NCBI GenBank assembly: GCA_903952145.1
Contig: CAJBES010000104.1
Coordinates: 1-64,000 of the forward strand
Source: an uncultured Opitutaceae bacterium
GTDB taxonomy: Bacteria; Verrucomicrobiota; Verrucomicrobiia; Opitutales; Opitutaceae
Direction: 5' to 3'
DNA: 64,000 nucleotides
Shown in pieces: positions 42,530 to 51,973 of the stretch (position 1 is its first letter; every line of letters starts with the position of its first letter). The notes beneath the pieces were generated by a model. That model worked only from the letters and a program-made list of their open reading frames with translations, made no database searches and had not been told where the DNA came from. The position numbers were made by a program, and so were the translations under genes.

Positions 42530-44206
42530 TCATTTGCCGAACCCGCTGAAGTGCTTCACCTCGTCGGGATACTCGAAGCAGGTCTGGTAGGTCTTCGCGC
42601 TGGCGGCCAGCTTGAGAAACACGTCGAGCGGCACGATCTCGACCGGACCCCGGAGCTGCGTGATCATGGCGACGAGGCTGGCCACCGAGTTGGTTTCGCG
42701 CACGTGCACCAGCAGGAAGTAGGGCCGCCGGGGATTGAGCGCGATCAGCTCGTTCATATCCGCCGCCACCGCATCGCGCGGCCGGTTCGGATCGATATAG
42801 TAATCGTAGGAGATCATCGGGCGGCTGTCGCGCAGGTCGCGGGTGTGGGCCGGGCCGTAGCCGTTGACGAAGCCGATCACGTCGGGGAAGGCCTCATAAT
42901 AGCGATCCACGATGTCCTTGGGCAGGTCGGCGTTGCCCACGTTGCCGTCGGCGGCCGAGTTGTCCAGGATCTCCAAAACCGGGAGATCCAGCAGCTGCAT
43001 CATCGCGCCGGCCTCCTGCATCAAGGGGGCGAAGCGGTCCGCCGGGATGTGCTTCGGATACATGTAACTCGGCGCGGAAAGCCCGCCGATGAGATAATCG
43101 TTGGGGGTGGCCGACTCGTAGAAATATTGCAGGGCGGCGGGCGAGAACAGCGACCAGTCCATCGGCACCTGCCAGGCAAACGGCATTTTGCCGCGGTCCG
43201 GACTGGTCCACGCGCTGAGCCCCATCTGGTCGGACTGGACAAAGGAAATGTAAACCTTCGGCCCGGGCGTCAGCTGCGCGTCGCGCGCGACGCTGTGCCG
43301 GTTGGCATATTTGAACCCGGGCGTAACCGTAAAGAGGCAGTTGAAGCTGAGATTGGGCAGATTATACAGCCCTTCCATTTTCAATCCGTAGGTGGAGGTC
43401 AGGGTCACGTGCTGCTCCTCGGTGTCCTTGCTGTAGGGATGCCAGCCGAAGACATACCCGTCGCGATTCACGCCGGCCAGGATGCGCCGCTCCAGGGCCG
43501 TTTCCTCCGGATACTTAGGATTAGCCGCCAGGGCCTCGAAAAACATCCGCTGGGCCACGCCAATGTCCGCCATGGCCGGCACCATCACCGCCCCCATCTG
43601 CCCGCCCATCAGCATGACCGCATCGTGGTTGCACCGCGCCCAGTAGCGGTCGTAGGCGTCCTGGTAGATCTGCACATCCGCCTGACCGGTGTAGCGGCCG
43701 CGCAGGTCGTCGATCTGTTTCAGCCTCGCCTTTTCCACGAGCGGGATCAGGTCCGCCGTGACCACCACGGCGTCTTCCAACCCCGCAATGGTGAACGCCA
43801 CATTGAGCGAGGAACTCACCTGCGGGTCCCACACCACGTAGCCCTTCGCATGGCCCTTGAAAAGCTCCAGGACGGCGGCGCCCGTTTTGATCTCGGTGAA
43901 GCGCACCTGGTATCTGCGCTGGTAAAATTCATACAATGGTCCGGGGATCTCCCATTGGTAGTCCGGCGCCTGCATGATATACAGCTGCGGTGCCAGGCGG
44001 TTGGCCAGCCCCTGCAGACTGATGACCATCGCCTTTTCCGGCAGACCGCCCACCACCCGCCAGTCGGAGTCAAACTGGATCGACCAGGCCGCGGCGCCGA
44101 TGTGGGCGGCGCGGGCCGGGAGTTTGAGTTCGGCCCAGGTCCGGGGCGCCGCAACGCCCCAGACCAGCACGCCGACCAAGGCAACCAAGTATGATGTTCG
44201 CTTCAT
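42530..44206 (-). CDS. Secreted GxGYxYP-family protein
   Basis: 558-residue protein of the GxGYxYP family (putative glycoside-active proteins of Bacteroidota and Verrucomicrobiota). Signal peptide at residues 1-25 (MKRTSYLVALVGVLVWGVAA...). Family landmarks: VISLQGLANRLAPQLYI, GYVVWDPQVSSSLNVAFTIA, FGWHPYSKDTEEQHVTL. The name-giving motif appears as GGLSAPSYMYPKH, so the second Gly is Ser and Pro precedes it. The start overlaps the stop of the small secreted gene by 4 bp, so the two make an operon. Enzyme activity is not established for the family. Confidence 0.87.
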   Translation of the reverse strand: MKRTSYLVALVGVLVWGVAAPRTWAELKLPARAAHIGAAAWSIQFDSDWRVVGGLPEKAMVISLQGLANRLAPQLYIMQAPDYQWEIPGPLYEFYQRRYQVRFTEIKTGAAVLELFKGHAKGYVVWDPQVSSSLNVAFTIAGLEDAVVVTADLIPLVEKARLKQIDDLRGRYTGQADVQIYQDAYDRYWARCNHDAVMLMGGQMGAVMVPAMADIGVAQRMFFEALAANPKYPEETALERRILAGVNRDGYVFGWHPYSKDTEEQHVTLTSTYGLKMEGLYNLPNLSFNCLFTVTPGFKYANRHSVARDAQLTPGPKVYISFVQSDQMGLSAWTSPDRGKMPFAWQVPMDWSLFSPAALQYFYESATPNDYLIGGLSAPSYMYPKHIPADRFAPLMQEAGAMMQLLDLPVLEILDNSAADGNVGNADLPKDIVDRYYEAFPDVIGFVNGYGPAHTRDLRDSRPMISYDYYIDPNRPRDAVAADMNELIALNPRRPYFLLVHVRETNSVASLVAMITQLRGPVEIVPLDVFLKLAASAKTYQTCFEYPDEVKHFSGFGK

Positions 44207-44727
44207 TTTCCTTCCTCCGCGTTGATCCGGTGAAAGACGTAGACCAGCGGCTCGTTCCGGCTGGAGTGCAGTTCGATCAGCGTGAGCGTATCGCCCAGCT
44301 CCCCGAGGCGATACTCACTGTAAATCCGCATGACCGTGTCGCCCTGGGATACTTCCACCGGCATCTCCGCCGCAATGCGCAGCGTGCGACCGCCGTCCAG
44401 CCAGGCCGCCGTGGCGTGCGTCACGCCGCTCCGCGCCGGATACACCGCCATGTGCCGCTGCTCTACCCGGAACATATGCGCCAGGGACACGGGCTGCGCC
44501 GTGTCAAACGTGTTGGTCGCCTCCAGCTTGGTCGAACGCCACTGCATCCGGTGGGTGATCGCCACCTGCGAACCCTCGAGCCCGATCACCAGGTCCATCT
44601 TGTGCCAGCCGTCGAGCGGTGCGCTCTGGGCCGGATCCATCCGCCAATGCCCGGCCAAAACTGGATTCGCCCCCGCCAGCGAAGCCAGCACCAGGGCGGC
44701 CAGCCCGCCCAGCAGAGTTCGTTTCAT
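44203..44727 (-). CDS. Secreted uncharacterised protein
   Basis: 174-residue protein with signal peptide MKRTLLGGLAALVLASLAGA and a beta-rich mature part (HKMDLVIGLEGSQVAITHRM, TATAAWLDGGRTLRIAAEMP-like strands). Looks like a small periplasmic lipid-binding or carbohydrate-binding sandwich; no family recognised. The ATG at 44727 was preferred to 44742 because it begins at the signal peptide. Precedes and is coupled to the GxGYxYP gene. Confidence 0.7.
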   Translation of the reverse strand: MKRTLLGGLAALVLASLAGANPVLAGHWRMDPAQSAPLDGWHKMDLVIGLEGSQVAITHRMQWRSTKLEATNTFDTAQPVSLAHMFRVEQRHMAVYPARSGVTHATAAWLDGGRTLRIAAEMPVEVSQGDTVMRIYSEYRLGELGDTLTLIELHSSRNEPLVYVFHRINAEEGK

Positions 44728-45037
44728 CGTTCTTGATCTCATAAAATTGATCCGCCGTTTCCTGCGTCACCCGGGTGCTGCCCCCGCAGGCCGGAAACCA
44801 GAAATGCAGAGGCCGGAGCATTTAAGGACCGGCGGGCCTTGGCAAAGACTTTTACCCGGTGTGCAATGTGCGAGGCAAAGACCAACCAAGGGGGCGGCCC
44901 CGTTACCGCCGTTTCAAGAAAGACGTGGCTGCTGCAACGGCCCGACGGCGCCACAACCTGGCAAGACCGCTGTCGCCTGAACCCAGGTTCGTAGAAAATT
45001 CTCGTCTCCGGTCTCAACGGCAGCTAATCGCCCGGAG
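44728..45037. other. Divergent intergenic region, nothing recognised
   Basis: About 310 bp between the secreted pair (-) and the acetyltransferase (+). No ORF of note and no clear promoter was found. Confidence 0.3.
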
Positions 45038-45595
45038 ATGAGCCCAACCCGTGACTCCAACCCGGCCCCGCCGCCGTTGTCATTTCGGAAAGCCCGTGCG
45101 GAAGATGCAGAACGCATCGCACACCTGGTCAATTCCGCGTATCGCGGTGACTCCAGCCGGGCCGGCTGGACCACGGAGGCCGAGCTCATCGACGGCGCGC
45201 GGACGAACCCGCAGGAGATCCTGGGCCTGATCGAAGGCGAAGGGTCGCTGATCCTGCTGTGCCTCCGGGGCGATGACATCGTCGGCTCCGTTTATCTCCA
45301 GCGCCGGGCCGCCGCGGCTTACCTGGGGCTGCTTGTGGTCAATCCACAACTGCAGGGCGCGGGCATCGGCAAGCAACTCATGGCCGCGGCGGAGACGCTC
45401 GTGCGGACCGAGTGGGGCAGCACCAAGATGACGATGACGGTGATCTCGGTGCGGCAGGAACTCATCGCGTTCTACGAGCGCCGCGGCTACCGCCGGATTG
45501 GCGAATCACACCCGTTCCCCGCCAGCATCGGCGCCAGCATTCCCAAGGTTCCGGGCCTGCAGTTCGAAGTGTTGGAAAAATCCCTGGCCGGCTGA
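45038..45595 (+). CDS. GNAT family N-acetyltransferase
   Basis: 185-residue acetyl-CoA-dependent acyltransferase. FRKARAEDAERIAHLVNSAY opens the fold (residues 16-35); YLGLLVVNPQLQGAGIGKQL (about 97-116) is the pyrophosphate-binding RxxGxG/A-type loop, here QGAGIGK; ELIAFYERRGYRRIGES is the C-terminal beta-bulge motif. Acceptor unknown; general amine acetylation is typical. Monocistronic. Confidence 0.9.
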   Translation: MSPTRDSNPAPPPLSFRKARAEDAERIAHLVNSAYRGDSSRAGWTTEAELIDGARTNPQEILGLIEGEGSLILLCLRGDDIVGSVYLQRRAAAAYLGLLVVNPQLQGAGIGKQLMAAAETLVRTEWGSTKMTMTVISVRQELIAFYERRGYRRIGESHPFPASIGASIPKVPGLQFEVLEKSLAG

Positions 45596-45727
45596 GCCCA
45601 CCAGGTCTGCCGCAAGACCCTGTCCCACGCGGGAAGCCCACGTAGAGGCCAGCGAGTGAAGTCGGTTGCCGGTTGTTAATTACTGCAATCATCTATCCCC
45701 GTTCACCATTTGCGGTTCCCGCAAGAT

Positions 45728-45741
45728 GGGTAACGTTACCC
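45728..45741. promoter_or_regulatory. Perfect 14-bp palindrome, candidate LacI-type operator
   Basis: GGGTAACGTTACCC, 20 bp before the alcohol dehydrogenase ATG. The central ACGT and dyad symmetry are like LacI/GalR-family operators. No LacI-family gene lies in the window. Confidence 0.45.
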
Positions 45742-45761
45742 GGCAACCCTCCTTCCCTCCC

Positions 45762-46820
45762 ATGGCCAAACCCGTCTGTTATTCCACCAAAGCCTTCTCC
45801 ACCGCCAGTGCCGCGACTCCGCTGAACGCGGCCACCATCGAGCGCCGCCAGCCGACCGCCAGCGACGTCAAAATCCAGATCCTCTACTGCGGCGTCTGCC
45901 ACTCCGATCTGCACTTCGCGCGCAACGAATGGGGCTTCACCCAGTATCCGGCAGTGCCCGGTCACGAAATCGTGGGCCGCGTGACGGCGGTAGGAAGCGG
46001 TGTTACCAAGTTCAAGGTCGGCGACACGGTCGGCGTGGGCTGCCTCGTTGATTCCTGCCGCACCTGCCCGGATTGCCGCTCGGGATTGGAGCAATTCTGC
46101 ACCGACATGGTGATGACCTACGGCAGCATGGACAAACACCTCAACGCCCCGACCCTCGGCGGCTACGCGCAGAGCATTGTGGTGACGGAGGACTTCGTGC
46201 TCCGGATACCCGCCAACCTCGATCTCGCGGCGGTCGCGCCGCTGCTGTGCGCGGGCATCACGACGTATTCGCCGCTGCGTCGCTGGAAGGTCGGTCCCGG
46301 GCAGAAGGTCGGCATCGTTGGTTTGGGCGGTCTCGGCCACATGGCCGTGAAGTTTGCCCGCGCCTTCGGCGCCCATGTGGTGCTGTTCACCACGTCGCCG
46401 GGCAAGGCCGCGGACGCCAAGCGTCTCGGGGCGCAGGAGGTCGTCGTCTCCACCGACGAGGCCCAGATGGCGGCCCAGGCCAACAGCTTTGATTTCATTC
46501 TCGATGCCGTGTCGGCGACCCACGACATCAACGCCTACTTCAACCTGCTGAAGCGGGACGGCAACCTGGTGCTGGTCGGCGCGCCCGAGAAGCCGCTGCC
46601 GGTGGCGGCGTTTCCCCTGATCTTCCGCCGCCGCTCGTTCTCCGGTTCGCTGATCGGCGGGTTGCCCGAGACACAGGAGATGCTGGATTTCTGTGGGGCG
46701 CACAACATCACGAGCGACATCGAGATGATCCGCATGGACCAGATCAACGCCGCCTACGAGCGCATGCTGAAGAGCGACGTGAAATACCGCTTCGTGATCG
46801 ACATGGCGACACTGGCCTGA
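45762..46820 (+). CDS. Zinc-dependent NAD(P) alcohol dehydrogenase (YahK/CAD type)
   Basis: 352-residue medium-chain dehydrogenase reducing aldehydes or oxidising alcohols. Catalytic zinc site: ILYCGVCHSDLH (about residues 39-50) and VPGHEIVGRV. Structural zinc: CRTCPDCRSGLEQFC (four Cys). Cofactor loop: GIVGLGGLGHMAVKFARA. Sequence and length match the cinnamyl-alcohol-dehydrogenase-like NADPH aldehyde reductases (YahK, AdhC). ATG at 45762 sits 20 bp after the palindrome. Probably aldehyde detoxification. Confidence 0.93.
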   Translation: MAKPVCYSTKAFSTASAATPLNAATIERRQPTASDVKIQILYCGVCHSDLHFARNEWGFTQYPAVPGHEIVGRVTAVGSGVTKFKVGDTVGVGCLVDSCRTCPDCRSGLEQFCTDMVMTYGSMDKHLNAPTLGGYAQSIVVTEDFVLRIPANLDLAAVAPLLCAGITTYSPLRRWKVGPGQKVGIVGLGGLGHMAVKFARAFGAHVVLFTTSPGKAADAKRLGAQEVVVSTDEAQMAAQANSFDFILDAVSATHDINAYFNLLKRDGNLVLVGAPEKPLPVAAFPLIFRRRSFSGSLIGGLPETQEMLDFCGAHNITSDIEMIRMDQINAAYERMLKSDVKYRFVIDMATLA

Positions 46821-47211
46821 ACGCAGCCGAGCTGCGCGGCCCTAAGCGATAAGCAATAAGCGGGTCCGAAAGGGGTCAGGCTGGGCTTTGGCGCCTCGCG
46901 CGCCTGCGGCGGCTAACCATCCGTGAACCGTCTTCCGTCCTCCGCATCAAACCACAGGTCACTTCGCCCTTAATGGGTGACATTTCGTTTCGCAGCTCCG
47001 CGACCCTGCGTGAATTAGGAGTGATTTTCAGGAGCTTATTCCCCTGGTTGCCGGCCCGAGGCCGGGCCGGGTTGCTCGCGATCTGGTGAGAGCCGCGCGG
47101 CGGCCGGGGCATTAGCCCACGGCCACGAGTCAGCCACCTGACCTAATCTCTGTGCGCGGACCGGCAAAATCCTTTGCTTCGCCCGGCGCGCCGCCCCATT
47201 GGCATGGAGGC
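46821..47211. other. Intergenic stretch, possible mobile-element debris
   Basis: 391 bp. GGGGTCAGGCTGG at about 46873 resembles the ends seen near IS200-like REP-associated transposases, and CCGGCCCGAGGCCGGGCCGG near 47055 is a hairpin. No transposase gene was found. A 78-codon (-) frame at 46876-47112 has no family resemblance and was not called. Confidence 0.3.
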
Positions 47212-48333
47212 ATGACCCGACGCGAACGACTGATGGCTACACTGCAGGGCCGGCCTGTCGACCGGCCGGCGGTCAGTTTTTATGAGATCGGCGGCTTCGA
47301 TATCAACCCGCGCGATCCGGATCCATTCAACATCTACAACGATCCCTCCTGGCAGCCCTTGCTGGCGCTGGCGGAGGAGCAGACCGACCTGATCCGGATG
47401 CGGTCGCCGCGGCTGCGCCCGGCGTCCACGCCGTACATCACCACGGCAACCACCGAGGAGAGCGAATCCCGGCTGACCCGCACGACGGTGCGGGCCGGCG
47501 GACGCACCCTCACGTCGCTCACGCGGCGCGACCGCGCGGTGAATACGATCTGGGTGCTGGAGCATCTGCTCAAGGATGTGGACGACCTGAAGGCCTACCT
47601 GGAACTCCCGGACGAGGCCCTGGCCGAGGAGGTGGACGTGGCCGACCTTCACGCGGACGACAAAATACTCGGCGACCGCGGCATCGTGATGGTGGACACG
47701 CCGGATCCGCTCTGCCTGGCGGCGGCCCTGTTCTCGATGGAGGATTACGTGGTCGTCGCCTTCACCGAGCCCGGCCTGTTTCACCGCTTGCTGGAGAAAC
47801 TGGCCCGGGTGCTCCACCGCCGCACGGAAATCGTGGCGCGGGAGTTTCCCGGCCGCCTCTGGCGGATCTACGGGCCGGAGTACGCCTCCGAACCCTTCCT
47901 GCCCAACCGTCTGTTCGAGGAATACGTGATTCGCTACACCGGGCCGATGGTCGGGCTGATCCAGCGCTACGGCGGGTTTGCGCGTATCCACTGCCATGGG
48001 CACATCCGCCATCTGCTGCGGCACTTCGTGGGCATGGGCGCCACGGCCACCGACCCCATCGAACCGCCGCCCCAGGGTGACATCACACTCGCCGAGGTGC
48101 GCCGCGACTACGGCAAGGACCTGGTTCTCTTCGGCAACCTCGAGATCGCCGATATCGAGAACCTGAGCCCGCCGCAATTCGAGCGGGTCGTGGCGCAAAC
48201 GTTGCGCGAGGGTACCGCGGGCGAAGGCCGGGGCTTTGTTCTCCTGCCCTCCGCCGGACCCTATGGCCGCACCATCACGCCCACGACGCTGGCCAACTAC
48301 GAAACGATGGTGCGGCTGGTGAACCGCGGGTAG
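47212..48333 (+). CDS. URO-D superfamily protein, HxHG variant
   Basis: 373-residue URO-D/MtaA-fold protein. It opens MTRRERLMATLQGRPVDRPA, as the family does. At the metal site it reads IHCHGHIRHLL (HCHG), unlike the HxD proteins at 22902 and 62312 and the HxC one at 63551; downstream VLFGNLEIADIE and GRGFVLLPSAGPYG are typical. Could be a methyltransferase or decarboxylase; no corrinoid protein lies nearby. Monocistronic, 391 bp after the alcohol dehydrogenase. Confidence 0.85.
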   Translation: MTRRERLMATLQGRPVDRPAVSFYEIGGFDINPRDPDPFNIYNDPSWQPLLALAEEQTDLIRMRSPRLRPASTPYITTATTEESESRLTRTTVRAGGRTLTSLTRRDRAVNTIWVLEHLLKDVDDLKAYLELPDEALAEEVDVADLHADDKILGDRGIVMVDTPDPLCLAAALFSMEDYVVVAFTEPGLFHRLLEKLARVLHRRTEIVAREFPGRLWRIYGPEYASEPFLPNRLFEEYVIRYTGPMVGLIQRYGGFARIHCHGHIRHLLRHFVGMGATATDPIEPPPQGDITLAEVRRDYGKDLVLFGNLEIADIENLSPPQFERVVAQTLREGTAGEGRGFVLLPSAGPYGRTITPTTLANYETMVRLVNRG

Positions 48334-48736
48334 GTCCGGCAGGCGCCCCAAGGTTTATGCGCGAGCAAGCTCGCTGCCCATGTGTAGCCGTCGCGCTTGG
48401 CAAAATCGAAAATGCTCTGACGCGCTGCCGCTGATCGAGACGCGGCGGATTGGGATAATCCGCCCTACCTCGTTCCAAGCCAAAGCGCGAGCGCCCATCG
48501 TCGTCGCCTCAGCCGGAGTGGTGGCGCAAGCCGCCATAGTCCGGCTCGCCCGGCCCACTGTTCCTCCAGGCCAACCAGCTGTTACCCGACGGTTCGGAGC
48601 CACTGTTGCGCACCGTGCTTGCGCAGGGCGTCGGGCCGACTACCTCGTTTGCAACGCTGGCGTTTTTTGACATGCCTTTGCCTAATTCCAGTCGCGCAAA
48701 GTGGGTCAAAACCCTAGGCACCCTAGACCGATTTCC
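48334..48736. other. Intergenic stretch with REP-like hairpins
   Basis: 403 bp. GCGAGC-aa-GCTCGC lies near 48361-48374 and GGCGGATT-gggat-AATCCGCC at 48444-48464; the latter shares its style with the arms of the 28483 element. A (+) frame at about 48560-48670 reads NQLLPDGSEPLLRTVLAQG, possibly a gene remnant, not identified. Confidence 0.4.
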
Positions 48737-49948
48737 ATGAGCACAACACTGATCTCCAACGCCCGCATCGTCTACCCGGGAAAACAAATCGTCCCGGGCC
48801 GGCTGCTGTTGCAGGGCGGGCTTATCGCCGCGATTGATCCCGCCCCGGCCGCGGTTCCTGCGAATGCTACGCGCATCGACGCCAGCGGTCGGTTGCTCAC
48901 GCCCGGCCTGATCGACATCCACACGCACGGCGTCGGTCATTTTCTTTACGAAGCCTCCCCCGCACAATTGTGTGCCGGGCTCCCATTCGTCGCACGCTTT
49001 GGCACCACAGGCGTCCTTCCCACCCTGTATCGTGTCATGAACCGCCCTTCACTGCCGCTACTGGCGCGGCTTTCCCAGGCACTGGACTCGGTCCGGGGCG
49101 TCGCCGTGCCGGGCTGGCATCTCGAGGGTCCATTCCTTAAGCTTCCCGGCGCCGGTGCCGACACGATTCCCGGAGATCTTGTGCTGCTCGAGGAGATTAT
49201 CGCGGCCACGGGCGGCAGAACACGCGCGATGTCCATCAGCCCGGACACCCCCAACATCATTCCGATCATCGAATACCTGGTCGGACACGCCATCATTCCT
49301 TTCATCACCCACACCCACGCATCTGTGGCGGAAACGGAGCGCGCCATCGACGCCGGTGCGTGTCACGCGACGCATTTTTACGACGTGTTCCCGATACCGG
49401 ATGTTACGGAACCCGGCGTGCGCCCCTGCGGCGCGGTTGAGGCGATCCTGGCCGATCCACGCTGCATGGTTGATTTTGTCTGCGACGGCGTGCATGTCGC
49501 GCCGGTTGCGGTTCGCGTAGCGCTCGCGGCCAAAAGGTTCGCCGGTGTCATCCTCATAACCGACTCCAACATCGGCGCCGGCCTGCCCGACGGAATCTAC
49601 CCCACCACCTTCGGCTTTCCCGTGAAAGTCGCGGCTGGCAACGCTGCGCGCATCCACGACCCCGCCCACAAAAATCACGGCGCGCTGGCTGGCAGCGCGC
49701 TCACCATGAACATCGGCATCGCCAACTTGCACCGCTGGCTGAAAATCCCGCCAGAGCAAATCTGGGCGATGGGCACGGCCAATCCCGCGCACCTGCTGGG
49801 GTTGCGCGGCAAGGGTGTGATCGAACCGGGCGCCGACGCTGACGTCGTGGTTTGGAACACGGACTTTACGCCCGCATATACGTGGGTCGCCGGCGAACTC
49901 GTGTTCAGCGCGGCTGGCTCCACCATGAGCCCACGGTTCGATCCTTGA
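48737..49948 (+). CDS. N-acetylglucosamine-6-phosphate deacetylase-like (NagA family)
   Basis: 403-residue amidohydrolase of the NagA type, which removes acetate from GlcNAc-6-phosphate. GLIDIHTHGVG (about residues 58-68; HxH), GWHLEGPFL (metal Glu), FITHTHAS, CHATHFYDVFP (His ligands; the usual THLFNAM is altered), VDFVCDGVHVAP and ILITDSNIGAGLPDG (catalytic Asp) are all in order. Changes in the THLFNAM segment suggest a related, not identical, substrate. It stands just left of the ceramidase/kinase/DeoR/NagB-like locus, so both may serve amino sugar breakdown. Confidence 0.87.
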   Translation: MSTTLISNARIVYPGKQIVPGRLLLQGGLIAAIDPAPAAVPANATRIDASGRLLTPGLIDIHTHGVGHFLYEASPAQLCAGLPFVARFGTTGVLPTLYRVMNRPSLPLLARLSQALDSVRGVAVPGWHLEGPFLKLPGAGADTIPGDLVLLEEIIAATGGRTRAMSISPDTPNIIPIIEYLVGHAIIPFITHTHASVAETERAIDAGACHATHFYDVFPIPDVTEPGVRPCGAVEAILADPRCMVDFVCDGVHVAPVAVRVALAAKRFAGVILITDSNIGAGLPDGIYPTTFGFPVKVAAGNAARIHDPAHKNHGALAGSALTMNIGIANLHRWLKIPPEQIWAMGTANPAHLLGLRGKGVIEPGADADVVVWNTDFTPAYTWVAGELVFSAAGSTMSPRFDP

Positions 49949-50586
49949 GCTGTCTGCACCACTTGGTCGAAATTGCCCCGGTCCCGCCCCTCGGCCCACT
50001 CGAGAAGATCCGACCAGATTTTTTCCCATGACGATGAATCTTTACTATGATTCCCTGCGCAAATGTAACGGTGCCGACGGTTATGTCATCGTCCGCAGCT
50101 AGTTCACCCCGGAGATATTTCGCGAACCCCAAGCACAGCTCGCTCGCTACAAGGACAGCCTGAAGAACCAACTGGCGAAGCGCGGTATCGCCGTCTCGTC
50201 GTAGGGCCGCGTCGCCAACCGCCCAAGCCGTGCGTTCACGCTCCGCCAAGCTCGACTATCTCCACGGCAATCGTTTGCGCGACCACCGGAAGCCGCCCCA
50301 TATCGAATAAACCAGCCGTTGCACGGTGGCCGGCAGTTGCTCCTGCAGCCTGCTGATTGTCTCCAAGTAGCTGTGAATGTGTCTGCGATATGCCCCGAAC
50401 ATCAGAAGCCGGGCCACGCGCGGCATAGCTGGCAGAGCCGGCGGGGGCATCACCCGTTCCCGATGCACGCGAACACCACGCGGCTGCACTGTGAGCCAGC
50501 CTGTCCGCAGTGGCGCCCTGATCGCGGCCGTCAGTGATCACCGGCTCACCCCGCGCCCACCGGTTCTACTGCCGGATACCCGGGCA
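49949..50586. other. Non-coding stretch with degraded gene
   Basis: 638 bp. The first third holds a degraded reading frame (50028-50310). No repeat or promoter was identified in the rest, which lies downstream of both flanking genes (converging stops). Confidence 0.4.
50028..50310 (+). pseudogene. Degraded ORF with two in-frame stops, unidentified
   Basis: From ATG 50028 the frame reads MTMNLYYDSLRKCNGADGYV..., stops at TAG 50100, continues FTPEIFREPQAQLARYKDSL, stops at TAG 50202, and goes on. The protein-like composition between stops suggests a dead gene. Family unknown. Confidence 0.4.
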
Positions 50587-51960
50587 TCACACGGCGAAAC
50601 GCTTTTCAGCATAAATTGCCACCGTGGACGACTGTGGCTCTGCCACGCGGTCGCTGTGCACCATTGCGAGGAGAGCGTCTGGCAGACTGTGAAAATATCC
50701 CACAGCAACTGCGGCAAATGCCGCCGCCCCAAGGCAGGCGCGCTCGTGGCACCTCGGAGCGATGATGGTGGCATCAAGCATGTCAGCGTTGATCTGCAGC
50801 CACGTGCTGCTCCGCGCACCGCCTCCGGTGGCGATCACCCGTCGCACAACGCGTTTCCCCTGCACCCGGCGCAACAACGTTCGGTGTGTCGCGCTGATCC
50901 GCTCCATCAGGCTGCGCACGATCGCGCCATGCCGCCGGCTCGCATCCGCCGGAGCCACGGATTCTGGCGGCGTGCCCGGCGGCACCAGGGCCACCAAGTC
51001 CACCAACTGGGCAATACTCAGGTGCGGGGCAGAATGCCGCTGATAAGCTTCGAGCTGGTTGGCCCCCGCCGGATCAAAGGCCAGCCGATAGAACCGGCCG
51101 TCCACGTGCGGACCATGGTAACAATCCGCCACCGGCTCAACCGTGTCCACCAGCATCAGCGCGGCTAGGACGGTGCCCGTGGAGATGCTCGCATCGGCCA
51201 GCCGCTCAAGACCGGATCCGATCGCCGCCATGTGATGGTCCAACCCGCCCACCGCAAAACACACCCCTGGCGGCAGGCCCAATAACTCCAGCGCGCGCGG
51301 CACGGTCCGACCACACGTTGTCCCTGGCCGCAGCGGACGAGATAGCGAGGTGCGCGGCACATCAAAGAACTCCAGCGCCTCCGGCCACCACCCGCCACCG
51401 GCGGTCGAATACAAACCCGTGAACGCAGCCGTGCTGGCGTCACCCGCCGGTTCGCCGGTGAGTGAGAAGGTGAAATAGTCGGAAAGTGTCATTACCCGTG
51501 TCGCCCGGCGCCAGACGTCGGGCTGGTGTTGCTGCAACCAGCGCCACTTGGCTGGCGCGCACTCCGCCGTCAGACCGGCGAAGCCGGTGGTGCGGCGGAA
51601 CCGCTCCGAGTCCCCGAATTTCCCTACCGCCGGCTCCAGGGGATGCGCCCGGCGGTCGGTCCAGATCACCAGCGGCGTCAGTGGCCCGCCGTAGCGGTCG
51701 AGCAGCACAAAGGTGTTGGCCTGCGACGCATACGACAAACCCGCGATATCGCTGCCGCTCGCGCCGGCCTGCGCGAGTGCGTCGGCCAGGGCCGTCCGCA
51801 ACAGGCGCCAGAAGTCCTCCACCGGCAGCTCGCTCCACCCGGGCTCCGGTGAGCGTTTGTCGACCGCCACACGCCCCAGCCCGCGCAGCGCACCGGTTGG
51901 GTCAAACAACCCCACCTTGAAATAGGAGGTGCCAAAATCGAGGCCCAGCAGCAGTGCCAT
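50587..51960 (-). CDS. FGGY family carbohydrate kinase
   Basis: 457-residue sugar kinase of the FGGY type (xylulokinase, gluconokinase relatives). LLLGLDFGTSYFKVGLFD (residues 3-20) is phosphate loop 1; GLSYASQANTFVLLD and WTDRRA bind the sugar; GGLDHHMAAIGSG and IATGGGARSSTWLQINAD are the adenosine-side motifs. Phosphorylates an open or cyclic polyol/sugar in the cytoplasm. It lies 13 bp after the ceramidase-like gene on the same strand, opposite a DeoR regulator. Confidence 0.92.
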   Translation of the reverse strand: MALLLGLDFGTSYFKVGLFDPTGALRGLGRVAVDKRSPEPGWSELPVEDFWRLLRTALADALAQAGASGSDIAGLSYASQANTFVLLDRYGGPLTPLVIWTDRRAHPLEPAVGKFGDSERFRRTTGFAGLTAECAPAKWRWLQQHQPDVWRRATRVMTLSDYFTFSLTGEPAGDASTAAFTGLYSTAGGGWWPEALEFFDVPRTSLSRPLRPGTTCGRTVPRALELLGLPPGVCFAVGGLDHHMAAIGSGLERLADASISTGTVLAALMLVDTVEPVADCYHGPHVDGRFYRLAFDPAGANQLEAYQRHSAPHLSIAQLVDLVALVPPGTPPESVAPADASRRHGAIVRSLMERISATHRTLLRRVQGKRVVRRVIATGGGARSSTWLQINADMLDATIIAPRCHERACLGAAAFAAVAVGYFHSLPDALLAMVHSDRVAEPQSSTVAIYAEKRFAV

Positions 51961-51973
51961 GGGACGTTAAAGG

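Noticed and set aside
42551-44194. 547-codon plus-strand frame
   Set aside because: Antisense to the GxGYxYP gene, which has a signal peptide and family motifs.
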